Shown: piece by piece, positions 32,338 through 40,589 of the stretch
Numbering within the stretch: position 1 is the stretch's first letter
Layout: the number at the start of each line of letters is the position of its first letter
Assembly (NCBI RefSeq): GCF_007828835.1
Contig: NZ_VIVL01000010.1
Coordinates: 62,001 to 126,000, forward strand
Reading direction: 5' to 3'
Source: Variovorax beijingensis
GTDB taxonomy: Bacteria; Pseudomonadota; Gammaproteobacteria; Burkholderiales; Burkholderiaceae_C
DNA: 64,000 bases
Position numbers and translations under genes: made by a program
The notes under the pieces: generated by a model
What the model saw: the letters and a program-made list of their open reading frames with translations, nothing else
Database searches by the model: none
What the model was told of the DNA's origin: nothing

Positions 32338-32937
32338 TCAGCCGTGCAGCCTGGCCGCCGTACGTGCCACCAACTCGCCCTGGTGCTGGGCACCAGCCAG
32401 GTCGATGGCCGTAGGCTGCCGCGAGCCGTCGCCACCCGCGACGGTGGTCGCCCCATAAGGCGCGCCGCCAACGATCTCGTCGACGCTCATCTGGCCCGCA
32501 TGGCTATAGGGCAGCCCGACGATAGTCATGCCGAAGTGCAGCAGGTTGGTGATGATCGAGAACAGCGTTGTCTCCTGGCCGCCATGCTGCGTGGCGCTCG
32601 ACGTGAATGCCGCACCTACCTTCCCGTTCAACGCGCCGCGCGCCCAGAGCCCGCCCGCCTGGTCCAGGAATGCTGCCATTTGCGAGGACATACGTCCGAA
32701 CCGGGTACCCGTGCCAATCACGATAGCGTCGTAGTTTTCGAGCTCGGCCACCGTTGCCACGGGCGCGGCCTGGTCCAGCTTGAAATGAGCGTTTCGCGCG
32801 ATCGCTTCCGGCACGGTTTCCGGAACGCGCTTGACGTCGACTTGCGCACCGGTGCTGCGGGCACCTTCGGCAATGGCTTGCGCGAGCGTCTCGACGTGTC
32901 CGTAGGACGAGTAATAAAGAACAAGAACCTTGGTCAT
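32338..32937 (-). CDS. wrbA: NAD(P)H:quinone oxidoreductase, WrbA type
   Basis: A 199-residue flavodoxin-fold enzyme. The FMN phosphate loop is VLVLYYSSYGHVETLAQAIA, then the isoalloxazine loop IVIGTGTRFGRMSSQMAAFL and SSATQHGGQETTLFSIITNL, all WrbA hallmarks, ending LPYSHAGQMSVDEIVGGAPY. It reduces quinones by two electrons, avoiding semiquinone radicals. GGAG lies 9 nt before the ATG at 32937; a longer frame is not supported. Regulon site A is 80 nt upstream. It converges on the LysR gene. Confidence 0.95.
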   Translation of the reverse strand: MTKVLVLYYSSYGHVETLAQAIAEGARSTGAQVDVKRVPETVPEAIARNAHFKLDQAAPVATVAELENYDAIVIGTGTRFGRMSSQMAAFLDQAGGLWARGALNGKVGAAFTSSATQHGGQETTLFSIITNLLHFGMTIVGLPYSHAGQMSVDEIVGGAPYGATTVAGGDGSRQPTAIDLAGAQHQGELVARTAARLHG

Positions 32938-33016
32938 TTGATGAAGCTCCTTTGGGTTTTTGGCAACTCGGCGAGTTGCAGTGCACAAAGAATAGCTTCG
33001 CTGGAGCCATCAAAAT

Positions 33017-33043
33017 AGCCTCTAAATTTCGATGGAAAGCATC
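33017..33043 (-). promoter_or_regulatory. Regulon site A (LysR-type) upstream of wrbA
   Basis: AGCC (33017-33020), ten bases TCTAAATTTC, GATG (33031-33034), GAAAG, CATC (33040-33043); the core is CGATG-N5-CATCG, the most perfect of the four. It is 80 nt upstream of wrbA on the minus strand. The 336-nt gap to the next gene at 33274 otherwise holds no clear feature. Confidence 0.72.
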
Positions 33044-33273
33044 GTCAGATCAGATAGATGATGACGTTTGGATCTGGTTAGACCACCTGAAAACAGGCTA
33101 CGCACGACCGGTCGTTTCAGCGCCTGCGCCCACGTCCGGCGGTTCGGCCGCCTGCCACACCGCGTCGATACGGATCGCCGCTCCGGCAAAATTCGGCTGA
33201 AAGAAGCCGCTTGAAAAGCCATCGACAAAAAGGCTCATGGCGGCATTGCGCCCCCTGAAGGAGTTCCCCGCCC

Positions 33274-34023
33274 ATGACCTGGTCACTGTTCTACCGCTTC
33301 GACAACGACGTGCCCACGGACTTTCACGAACTGCGCCAATTCGGCAGTTCGCTGTGGAGTGCAAACGGAAAGGTGATAACCATGGGGCACTCCATGGTCA
33401 CCGAGTTCGCAAGTCCCCAAGCCGCAAAGGATGCCCTCGTGCAGCGCGGCAAAGAAATCGAGGCGCAGGGCTACAAACGGGTGCGCCAAGGCATACACGA
33501 TCCCGCTCGCATCGACTTTCCTTTGCTCACCACTGAGATCCGCGAAGGTGCTCGCCGCGCCTTCCAGGCCATCCGCGCGGCCCATCCTGACGAGACCATC
33601 CGCCTTTTCGCGCTTGGCAGCGATGACGGTGCAATGACCATCGTCCACGCTGCCGGCAATCTCGCCTTGAGCGCTCTGGGTGACATGGACGATGAAAGCG
33701 AGGTCTGGCACTTCGCCGAGTGGCCCTACGAGGAGGGCGGTGAGTTCCTCGATATCGCTTACCGCATGATCCTGGCATGCCACCGCAGCGACTTGCCTTG
33801 CGACGTTGAGTTCGACGTCCTGCACGCAGGCCTCTTCGAGGCTTGCATTGCCGCGATGGAACAGCTCGACCGTGAAGGTTTCTTCGGCACCGGCGAGGCG
33901 CGTGAAGAGGTTGTGCTGCTGTGCCAAAGCGAAGGCACCGAGGACATGGAAGGCTCGATCGGCCGACTCAATACTTCTCGCGTGGTGAGTCGACTCGAAC
34001 GCTGGATCAAGCTCTGCGAATGA
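33274..34023 (+). CDS. DUF4303-family protein with WGR-like N-terminus
   Basis: A 249-residue cytosolic protein. Residues about 1-75 resemble a trimmed WGR-type domain (ANGKVITMGHSMVTEFASPQ, AAKDALVQRGKEIEAQGYKR). Residues about 85-249 match the DUF4303 family (EIREGARRAFQAIRAAHPDE, SEVWHFAEWPYEEGGEFLDI, FEACIAAMEQLDREGFFGTG). DUF4303 proteins are usually found in polymorphic-toxin immunity or stress contexts, but no toxin is adjacent. AAGGAG stands about 12 nt before the start. Function unknown. Confidence 0.8.
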   Translation: MTWSLFYRFDNDVPTDFHELRQFGSSLWSANGKVITMGHSMVTEFASPQAAKDALVQRGKEIEAQGYKRVRQGIHDPARIDFPLLTTEIREGARRAFQAIRAAHPDETIRLFALGSDDGAMTIVHAAGNLALSALGDMDDESEVWHFAEWPYEEGGEFLDIAYRMILACHRSDLPCDVEFDVLHAGLFEACIAAMEQLDREGFFGTGEAREEVVLLCQSEGTEDMEGSIGRLNTSRVVSRLERWIKLCE

Positions 34024-34163
34024 GCTTCGGCCCGACCGGATTCCGGTTCGCCCGATGGGGCTGCCATGTGATCCTCCCATTCAATCCGGTGCCCCCCGCA
34101 TTCGGAACGGGTTCGCACCGAGGCTGCGCCTGTGCCTTGCGCTGCGGCTTGGTGGAGAAGGAC

Positions 34164-34712
34164 TCAGGTCGGGCGTTCCGACAATCCTTCGATCCGCCGG
34201 GTCAGGGCGCGCACCGCGTCGGTCAGCGCCAGCAGTTCGCGTTCCTTCAGGAGGTCGATCTTCTCGTGCAGCAGTTCGATCTCCAACTCCGCCTTGACAT
34301 TGATCTCGTAGTCGGTTTCGGCGTGGCGCCGGTCCTGCTCGGACTGCCGGTTCTGGCTCATCATGATTGCCGGCGCGGTGTAGGCCGCCTGGAACGACAG
34401 GAGCAGGTTCAGGAGGATGAACGGATACGGGTCCCAAGCGCCCTTCCCGGTCATCGCGTTGCCGACGATCCACAGCACGATGGCCGTGCTCTGGAAGATG
34501 ATGAAGCGCCACGACCCGACGGTTGCGGCCACCGCGTCGGCCAGGCGTTGACCGCGGGTCGGCTCGGGTGGCAAGAGATGCTCGGGAGCCGTCGGCGGTT
34601 TGGCCGATTTGGCTTGCCGGTGGGCGCGCCGGCGCATGCGAAGCGATTCCAGCCGAAGCCGATCTTCGGCTGCCAGGGTCGTCGCAATCTGGGTGGGGTG
34701 TTTGTCGTTCAT
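34164..34712 (-). CDS. DUF1003-family membrane protein
   Basis: A 182-residue protein with a basic soluble N-terminus, two membrane helices (RFIIFQSTAIVLWIVGNAMT and PYPFILLNLLLSFQAAYTAP) and a charged coiled-coil tail (NVKAELEIELLHEKIDLLKE). The motif YPFILLNLLLSFQAAYTAPA followed by IMMSQNRQ is diagnostic for DUF1003. Family function is unknown. It faces the DUF4303 gene convergently, and its upstream gap is 345 nt. Confidence 0.9.
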   Translation of the reverse strand: MNDKHPTQIATTLAAEDRLRLESLRMRRRAHRQAKSAKPPTAPEHLLPPEPTRGQRLADAVAATVGSWRFIIFQSTAIVLWIVGNAMTGKGAWDPYPFILLNLLLSFQAAYTAPAIMMSQNRQSEQDRRHAETDYEINVKAELEIELLHEKIDLLKERELLALTDAVRALTRRIEGLSERPT

Positions 34713-35057
34713 AGGGGCTCCGATGCTGAGGTCAAGGGCGATGTCGATGGCCCGCGTCCGCCAAACGCCGCAAGCCCGGTTGCATCATGGGGCAGACAGC
34801 ATGCGGATGCTTGACGACACCAAGAAGCGTTGCACCTGTGCCCACGCCAGCGCGTTCCCAGCCGCAGCTGGGTGCGTCGGCGCGCGGCTTGCGGGCGCAT
34901 CAAACCGTCGATCGAAATCGACTGGACGTTGACTTCTTGACCCGCCGAGTTCCACCGGCAGCTGTGCGGCGCCAATTCGGTCGGTCATTTCAGTGCACGC
35001 CTCCTCCGCCTGCGATGCGGTTGCAGATGCTTTGCCTTCTCCGCCTGCTCGCCTGAT
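34713..35057. other. 345-nt gap without a convincing gene
   Basis: Between the DUF1003 start and the LysR stop I see no known family. One 67-codon minus-strand frame (34785-34988, MTDRIGAAQLPVELGGSRSQ...) has GGAGG about 13 nt upstream, but the spacing is poor and the protein resembles nothing I know. The region presumably carries the DUF1003 promoter; no clear -35/-10 pair was found. Confidence 0.5.
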
Positions 35058-35951
35058 CTAGGGCCTCTGCTGGATCAAGGTTCTCATGAACGCCAGGCTG
35101 GCCGGGGCCAGGGTGCGGCCGATCCGGGTGACGATACCCACCGACCGGAAGGTCGCCGGCTGTCCGAGCGGGATGGCCGCCAGATCGCGCATATCGGCCA
35201 ATCCGAGCGAAAGCCGCGGCAGCGCAGCGATGCCGAGACCTTCCTTCACCAACGCGCAGCACGCGGCCACACTCGGCGCGTCAAATGCCGCGCGCACCGC
35301 GAGCCTTTTCCGGACGAAGACACTGTCGATGATCGGGCGAATGCTGCTGCCAGATTGGATGCCTATGTAAGGCCTTTCGGCCAGGATGGACCACGGCGCA
35401 TTGGCGCGGGCTGCGACCGGGTCGTCTTCACGGCACACCAGCATCATCGGATCGTCCTGCAGCGGCTGGTAGCGCAGCCGCTGATCCGGCGCCGGCTTCG
35501 CGCACAGGCCGAAATCGGCCCTGCCCTCTTCCACCGCGGCCAGCAACGCCTCGGCCGCCAGTTCCTGCAGCTTGAACTCCACCTGCGGGTGCTGCTGCCT
35601 GAAGGTGGCGACGGCCGAGGGCAAGAGCGCAACGCTCATGGACGGCAGCGCGGCCACGTTGACTTGCCCGCGGTACCCCTTCATGAAGTGCCCGAGTTCA
35701 CTCAGCGCGCTGTCGAAGTCACCCAGCACGCGGCGGGCAATGTGCAGCAACTCCTGCCCGGCCGGGGTGATCGTCACGCGCCGGGTGTCACGGTCGAACA
35801 GCCGTGTGCCAAGCGCCTCTTCCGCCAGCCGCAGCGTGCGGCTGAGTGCAGGCTGGGAAACGCCCAGCTTGCGCGCCGCCGCCCGGAAGCTCCCCGCCTC
35901 GTCGACTTCGACGATGACTTCCAGTTGGCGAAGACTCAGGTTCAGGCGCAT
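35058..35951 (-). CDS. LysR-family regulator of the CaiB-Bug-AtuA operon
   Basis: A 297-residue LysR regulator with HTH LSLRQLEVIVEVDEAGSFRA and LGVSQPALSRTLRLAEEALG, then DRDTRRVTITPAGQELLHIA. The effector domain contains NVAALPSMSVALLPSAVATF and CCALVKEGLGIAALPRLSLG. The start at 35951 is chosen because longer frames run into the divergent promoter. It is divergent from the CoA-transferase gene with a perfect T-N11-A LysR box between them, so it very likely regulates that operon. Confidence 0.94.
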   Translation of the reverse strand: MRLNLSLRQLEVIVEVDEAGSFRAAARKLGVSQPALSRTLRLAEEALGTRLFDRDTRRVTITPAGQELLHIARRVLGDFDSALSELGHFMKGYRGQVNVAALPSMSVALLPSAVATFRQQHPQVEFKLQELAAEALLAAVEEGRADFGLCAKPAPDQRLRYQPLQDDPMMLVCREDDPVAARANAPWSILAERPYIGIQSGSSIRPIIDSVFVRKRLAVRAAFDAPSVAACCALVKEGLGIAALPRLSLGLADMRDLAAIPLGQPATFRSVGIVTRIGRTLAPASLAFMRTLIQQRP

Positions 35952-35962
35952 GCACGGTCCCA

Positions 35963-35983
35963 GTGATCCAATTAAGTTATCAC
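35963..35983. promoter_or_regulatory. T-N11-A LysR box of the CaiB-Bug-AtuA operon
   Basis: GTGAT (35963-35967), eleven bases, ATCAC (35979-35983): perfect 5-bp arms in the exact T-N11-A spacing of LysR binding sites. It is 12 nt upstream of the LysR start and 69 nt upstream of the CoA-transferase start, as expected for a divergent LysR-controlled promoter. Confidence 0.75.
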
Positions 35984-36051
35984 AGAAAACCTCTCTTGAG
36001 CATTCCCATATCAGTGCCGGCTGCCTAGACTGGCCCCACAAGGAGACAGAA

Positions 36052-37206
36052 ATGAACACTGCGGCAGCGGCCCCCCTTGCGGGCGTGCGTGTGGTCGAAC
36101 TCGGCCAAGTGCTGGCGGGCCCGTTTGCCGGCGCCATCCTGGCGGACCTGGGCGCGGAGGTCGTGAAGGTCGAGCGTGTCGAAGGTGGCGACGATGCACG
36201 CCGCATGGGCCCGGCCTATCGCCACGGCGACGCACTGATCTTCCACATCTTCAATCGCGGCAAGCGCTCCGTTGCACTGGACCTGCGGTCGAAGGCGGGT
36301 CGCGCCAGCCTCGAACAACTGCTCGCGCAGACCGATGTCTGCATCCACAACCTGCGGCCGGACGTGCCCAAGGCGCTGGGCATCGACGGCCCGTCGCTGT
36401 GCGCGCGCCATCCGCGCTTGATCTACGGCGAAATTTCCGCCTTCGGCCACCGGGGGCCCATGGCAATGCACCCTGGCTACGAACCCTTGATCCAGGCGTT
36501 CAGCGGTCTCTCGAGCACCAATGGCGGACCGGATGATCCGCCGCTTCGCTCCGGCGCCTCGGTGTGCGACCAGGGCAGCGGCATGTGGCTCGTGATCGGC
36601 GTGCTGGCCATGCTGCACCGGCGTGCGCAGACCGGACGCGGCGGCATGCTGCAGACGTCGCTGCTCGAAACGGCCCTGGTCTGGAACGGGCAGAAGAGCG
36701 ATGCCTACCTGAACGAAGGACGCCTGCCCGAGCGCCACCGGTCGGGCCATCCCGGCTTCGTCCCCTACGAGGCCTTCGACACGGCCGACGGGCCGCTGCT
36801 CATCTGCTGTGGCAACGACCGGCTCTTCGCCAAGCTGGCCGAGGTCCTGGACCAGCGTCAATGGCTGGACGACGAGCGATTCGCAACGAACAGGGCGCGC
36901 CTGGCGCACAAGGCGGAAATGCTGGCGGAACTGGCGCCCCTGCTGAAGATGCGTCCGCTTGCGGAATGGGTCGAGCGCCTCGAGGCCGCGGGCGTGCCCT
37001 GCGCGCCCATCAACAGCGTTCCGCAAGCGCTGGACGATCCGCAGGTGCAAGCGCTGGACCTGTTGGCACACGTGCCCGGCGAGGACTTCCGCCTCACGGC
37101 ATCTCCGCTGTCCTTCGATGGGCAGCGTCCCGCCATCACCGCATCCGCGCCGCGCCTGGGCGAGCACAACGCCCACTACGGCCTGCCGGAATTCGTACCT
37201 GTCTGA
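36052..37206 (+). CDS. CaiB/BaiF-family (type III) CoA-transferase
   Basis: A 384-residue CoA-transferase. N-terminus PLAGVRVVELGQVLAGPFAG, the CoA-binding RGKRSVALDL, and the catalytic aspartate Asp173 in GASVCDQGSGMW that forms the anhydride intermediate. SAFGHRGPMAMHPGYEPLIQ and GLSSTNGGPDDPPLR are standard. AAGGAG lies 7 nt upstream of the ATG. It should load CoA on a carboxylic acid brought in by the next gene's receptor. The following Bug gene starts 31 nt later. Confidence 0.95.
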   Translation: MNTAAAAPLAGVRVVELGQVLAGPFAGAILADLGAEVVKVERVEGGDDARRMGPAYRHGDALIFHIFNRGKRSVALDLRSKAGRASLEQLLAQTDVCIHNLRPDVPKALGIDGPSLCARHPRLIYGEISAFGHRGPMAMHPGYEPLIQAFSGLSSTNGGPDDPPLRSGASVCDQGSGMWLVIGVLAMLHRRAQTGRGGMLQTSLLETALVWNGQKSDAYLNEGRLPERHRSGHPGFVPYEAFDTADGPLLICCGNDRLFAKLAEVLDQRQWLDDERFATNRARLAHKAEMLAELAPLLKMRPLAEWVERLEAAGVPCAPINSVPQALDDPQVQALDLLAHVPGEDFRLTASPLSFDGQRPAITASAPRLGEHNAHYGLPEFVPV

Positions 37207-37237
37207 TCGCCGGCCCCATCGAACAAAAGGAGACCAC

Positions 37238-38212
37238 ATGATTCATCCCCGCCACCGAATCGGGCTGCTGCTTGCAGCGGCCACCTGCGCCCTGGGCCTG
37301 CCAGCCGCGCAGGCGGACACCTTTCCGAGCAAGCCGATCACGCTGGTGGTGCCTTTCGCAGCCGGCAGCGGCACCGACCAGATGGCCCGCGTGTTCGCCC
37401 AGGCGATGGGTGACGAAGTCAAGGTGCCCATCGTGGTGGACAACCGCGCCGGTGCCAGCGGCTTCCTTGCGGCCCAGTACGTGGCCAAGGCGCCGCCGGA
37501 CGGCTACACGGTGCTGATCACGACCAACACCACCCAGTCGGCCAATGAGCACCTCTTCAAGAAGCTGCCCTACGACCCGGTGAAGGACTTTGCGCCGGTG
37601 AGCCTGCTGTCCAAGGGCTACATGCTGCTGCTGGTGCGCCCGGATTCGCCGTACAAGTCGGTGGGCGACCTCATCGCCGCCGCCAGGAAGTCGCCGGGCA
37701 AGCTGAACTTCGGCAGCGGCTCGTCGTCCAGCCGCGTGGCCAGCGAGTTGCTCAAGCAAATGGCGGGCGTGGACATGGTCAACGTGCCGTACAAGAGCAA
37801 CCCGATGGCCATCACCGACCTCATGGGCGGACAGGTGGACTTCATGTTCGCCGATGCCCCCACGGCGCTGCCCCAGGTGGAAGGCGGCAAGCTGCGTGCG
37901 CTGGCCGTGAGCGGCCCCAGGCGCATTGCCGCTGCCCCCAACATCCCGACGGTGGACGAAGCCGGCGTGAAAGGCTACGACATGTCGTATTGGACGGCGG
38001 TCTACCTGCCGGCCCGCACCCCGCAGGCCATCGTGCAGAAATTCAATGGCTGGCTGGCGAAGGCTTCGGCCACGCCGCTTGCCAAAGAGTTTCTGGTCAA
38101 GACCAGCGGGGAGGAGGCCTTGAGCACGCCCGAGCAGCTGGCGCAGTTCCAGGCGAACGAGTCCGGCAAATGGGGTCGCGTCATCAAGGCCGCAGGCATT
38201 CAGCCCGAATGA
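37238..38212 (+). CDS. Bug-family periplasmic solute receptor
   Basis: A 324-residue Bug receptor with signal peptide (GLLLAAATCALGLPAAQA, cut near QAD) and hallmarks FPSKPITLVVPFAAGSGTDQ, VDNRAGASGFLAAQYVAKAP, PDGYTVLITTNTTQS, NVPYKSNPMAITDLMGGQVD and IPTVDEAGVKG. AAGGAG is about 7 nt upstream. It is embedded between a CoA-transferase and an AtuA-family gene under a LysR regulator, so its ligand is probably a carboxylic acid degraded as a CoA thioester. Confidence 0.95.
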   Translation: MIHPRHRIGLLLAAATCALGLPAAQADTFPSKPITLVVPFAAGSGTDQMARVFAQAMGDEVKVPIVVDNRAGASGFLAAQYVAKAPPDGYTVLITTNTTQSANEHLFKKLPYDPVKDFAPVSLLSKGYMLLLVRPDSPYKSVGDLIAAARKSPGKLNFGSGSSSSRVASELLKQMAGVDMVNVPYKSNPMAITDLMGGQVDFMFADAPTALPQVEGGKLRALAVSGPRRIAAAPNIPTVDEAGVKGYDMSYWTAVYLPARTPQAIVQKFNGWLAKASATPLAKEFLVKTSGEEALSTPEQLAQFQANESGKWGRVIKAAGIQPE

Positions 38213-38249
38213 ACCAAACCGCATCCGCCAACCGTTGGAGAGTCAGATC

Positions 38250-40061
38250 GTGAACAAGACCATCCGCATCGGGGGCGCCTCCGGCTTCTGGGGCGACAGC
38301 AGCGTGGGCGCCACGCAACTCGTGCAAAGCGGCCAGATCGACTACCTGGTGTTCGACTATCTGGCCGAACTCACCATGTCCATTCTGGCCGCCGCGCGCA
38401 TCAAGAAGCCAGAGCTCGGCTATGCCACGGACTTCGTGTCCGTTGCCATGAAAAGCGTTCTCAAGGACGTGGTGGCCAGGAACATCCGCGTGGTCAGCAA
38501 CGCCGGTGGCGTGAATCCGCAGGGCTGCGCGGATGCTGTGGCCACACTGGCCAAGGAGCTCGGGGTTGATGTGCGAATCGCCGTGGTCACCGGCGATGAC
38601 GTGATGCCTTTGCTGCCCGAGCTGCGCAACGCCCAGCCACCCGTCGCCGAGCTGCAAAGCGGCGCGCCGCTACCCGCCCAGGTCGTCACCGCCAATGCCT
38701 ATCTGGGCGCCGTTCCCATCAAGGCAGCGCTGGATGCTGGCGCGCAAATCGTCATCACCGGCCGCTGTGTCGATTCGGCCGTGACACTGGGCGTGCTGAT
38801 GCACGAGTTCGCCTGGACGCCGCACCAATACGACGAACTCGCCGGCGCCAGCTTGGCCGGCCACATCATCGAATGCGGCTGCCAGGGCACCGGCGGGCTT
38901 CACACCGATTGGCAGTCGGTGCCCGACTGGGCCCACATCGGCTACCCCATCGTCGAATGTTCGGCGGACGGAAGCTTCAGCGTCACCAAGCCCAAGGGCA
39001 CCGGGGGACTGATTGCGCCGCAATGCGTGGCCGAGCAATTGCTGTACGAAGTTCACGACCCGGCCAGCTACTTGCTGCCCGACGTGGTGTGCGACTTCAC
39101 GCAGGTGCAGATCACTCGGACAGGCCCGGAGCATGTGCGGGTGACGGGTGCGCGCGGCCGCCCACCCACCGACAGCTACAAGGTCTGCGCCACCTGTCTG
39201 GACGGCTACAAGACCTCGGCGCAACTGACCATCGTCGGCTTCGACGCCGTGGCCAAGGCGCGGCGCACGGGCGAGGCAATCCTCACGCGTGTGGATGAGC
39301 TGCTGAAAGCACAAGGACTACCGCCCTTCAGCGCGACCCACCTCGAGGTGCTCGGCGCCGAGTCCTGCTACGGCCCACTCGCCAACCCCGCGGTGGCGCA
39401 GACCCGTGAAGCGATCTTGCGCCTGACGGCGCGCCACACCGACAAGGCGGCCCTGCAACTTCTCGCATCCGAGGTGGCGTCCGCCGGCACGTCCTGGGCG
39501 CCCGGTACGACGGGCATCGGTGGGCGGCCGGGTGTTTCACCATTGATCCGGCAATACGCCTTCCTGCTGGACAAGCGCAAATTGAAGCCCGCCGTGGTTC
39601 TGAACGGCACAGCGATTTCAATACCCGAGGACTCATCAGAGCGCGACATTCCATCGCGGGTAGCTGGCGAACCAGTAGCACAAGCGGTCGTGGAGCCGGC
39701 TGCGCTTGCCGCCAGCGAGACGGTCGAAGTTCCGCTGATCGCGGTCGCCTGGGCGCGGTCGGGAGACAAGGGAGACATCTCCAACATCGGCGTGATCGCG
39801 CGCAAGCCCGACTGGCTGCCCGTGCTGCGTCAGCAACTGAGCGAAGCGCGCGTGGCCGAGCACCTGTCGCACTTGATCGAGGGAAAGGTCGTGCGCTACG
39901 AGCTGCCAGGCATCGCGGCCTTCAACTTTGTCTGCGAGCAGGCGCTGGCGGGCGGCGGCATGGCGTCGCTGCGCAACGACCCGCTGGGCAAGGGCATGGG
40001 GCAGATCCTTCTGGCGATGCCGGTGAGGGTGCCCAAAGCGTGGTTCGCGGAAGCATCGTAG
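38250..40061 (+). CDS. AtuA-family (acyclic terpene utilization) protein
   Basis: A 603-residue protein beginning at a GTG (38250) preceded by TTGGAGAG; alignment starts IRIGGASGFWGDSSVGATQL, the family N-terminus. The AtuA (DUF1446) domain covers about residues 1-450 (DYLVFDYLAELTMSILAAAR, RNIRVVSNAGGVNPQGCADA, TGRCVDSAVTLGVLMHEF, GCQGTGGLHTDW). The last about 110 residues form the ferredoxin-like AtuA C-terminal domain (AWARSGDKGDISNIGVIARK). In Pseudomonas AtuA is linked to acyclic terpene catabolism; the biochemical role is not settled. Third gene of the CaiB-Bug operon. Confidence 0.92.
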   Translation: MNKTIRIGGASGFWGDSSVGATQLVQSGQIDYLVFDYLAELTMSILAAARIKKPELGYATDFVSVAMKSVLKDVVARNIRVVSNAGGVNPQGCADAVATLAKELGVDVRIAVVTGDDVMPLLPELRNAQPPVAELQSGAPLPAQVVTANAYLGAVPIKAALDAGAQIVITGRCVDSAVTLGVLMHEFAWTPHQYDELAGASLAGHIIECGCQGTGGLHTDWQSVPDWAHIGYPIVECSADGSFSVTKPKGTGGLIAPQCVAEQLLYEVHDPASYLLPDVVCDFTQVQITRTGPEHVRVTGARGRPPTDSYKVCATCLDGYKTSAQLTIVGFDAVAKARRTGEAILTRVDELLKAQGLPPFSATHLEVLGAESCYGPLANPAVAQTREAILRLTARHTDKAALQLLASEVASAGTSWAPGTTGIGGRPGVSPLIRQYAFLLDKRKLKPAVVLNGTAISIPEDSSERDIPSRVAGEPVAQAVVEPAALAASETVEVPLIAVAWARSGDKGDISNIGVIARKPDWLPVLRQQLSEARVAEHLSHLIEGKVVRYELPGIAAFNFVCEQALAGGGMASLRNDPLGKGMGQILLAMPVRVPKAWFAEAS

Positions 40062-40249
40062 AAGCCTCCGTAAGACGCCTATGGCATCTACGACATACAC
40101 CTCGTTCAAGACTAGCAACACAGTTTTCGGTTTTGATCTTGTAGCCTCTTCGCGCTTTTCGCGCCGCCGGCAGGCCGATTAGGCTCAACCGGGCTGCCTC
40201 GTGCTGCTTTGCGAGGCGCAAAGCGCGCGCCGCAGTCACTGTCGCAGTC

Positions 40250-40492
40250 TCACGCCTCCAGCCGCAGATCGAAGGCTTTCCGTGCCTCCTCGACCTGCGT
40301 GATATTGGCCAATGTCCAGCCATGCAGCGCCTTGAACGGCCGCTCCAGCGTGCGGCCGAGCGGCGTGACTGCGTACTCCACGGCTACGGGCGACACCGGA
40401 ATCGCGCGGCGCAGGATAAGCCCGTTGCGTTCGAACCGCCGCAGGCACTGGGTGAGCGCTTTCTGCCGTTTCGGGCAGCAGTTTCTGGGAGT
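40250..40492 (-). pseudogene. C-terminal remnant of an HxlR-family regulator
   Basis: On the minus strand the frame ending at the TGA 40252-40250 reads KALTQCLRRFERNGLILRRA, then VSPVAVEYAVTPLGRTLERP and ALHGWTLANITQVEEARKAF. This matches the wing and dimerisation helix of HxlR regulators (LTQTLRELERDGL...PVEYSLTPLGRSL). The N-terminal half with the recognition helix entrance is missing and the upstream frame is not HxlR-like. The rest of the 528-nt gap 40062-40589 shows nothing else recognisable. Confidence 0.7.
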
Positions 40493-40589
40493 CGGCTGTG
40501 CTCCTGCACTCCCCCTGCATCTCTTGGCGATGCGCTTCGCACGGCCGGATTGCCGCAGTAGTGTTCGACGGCGGCGGAGAGTGCCGCAA

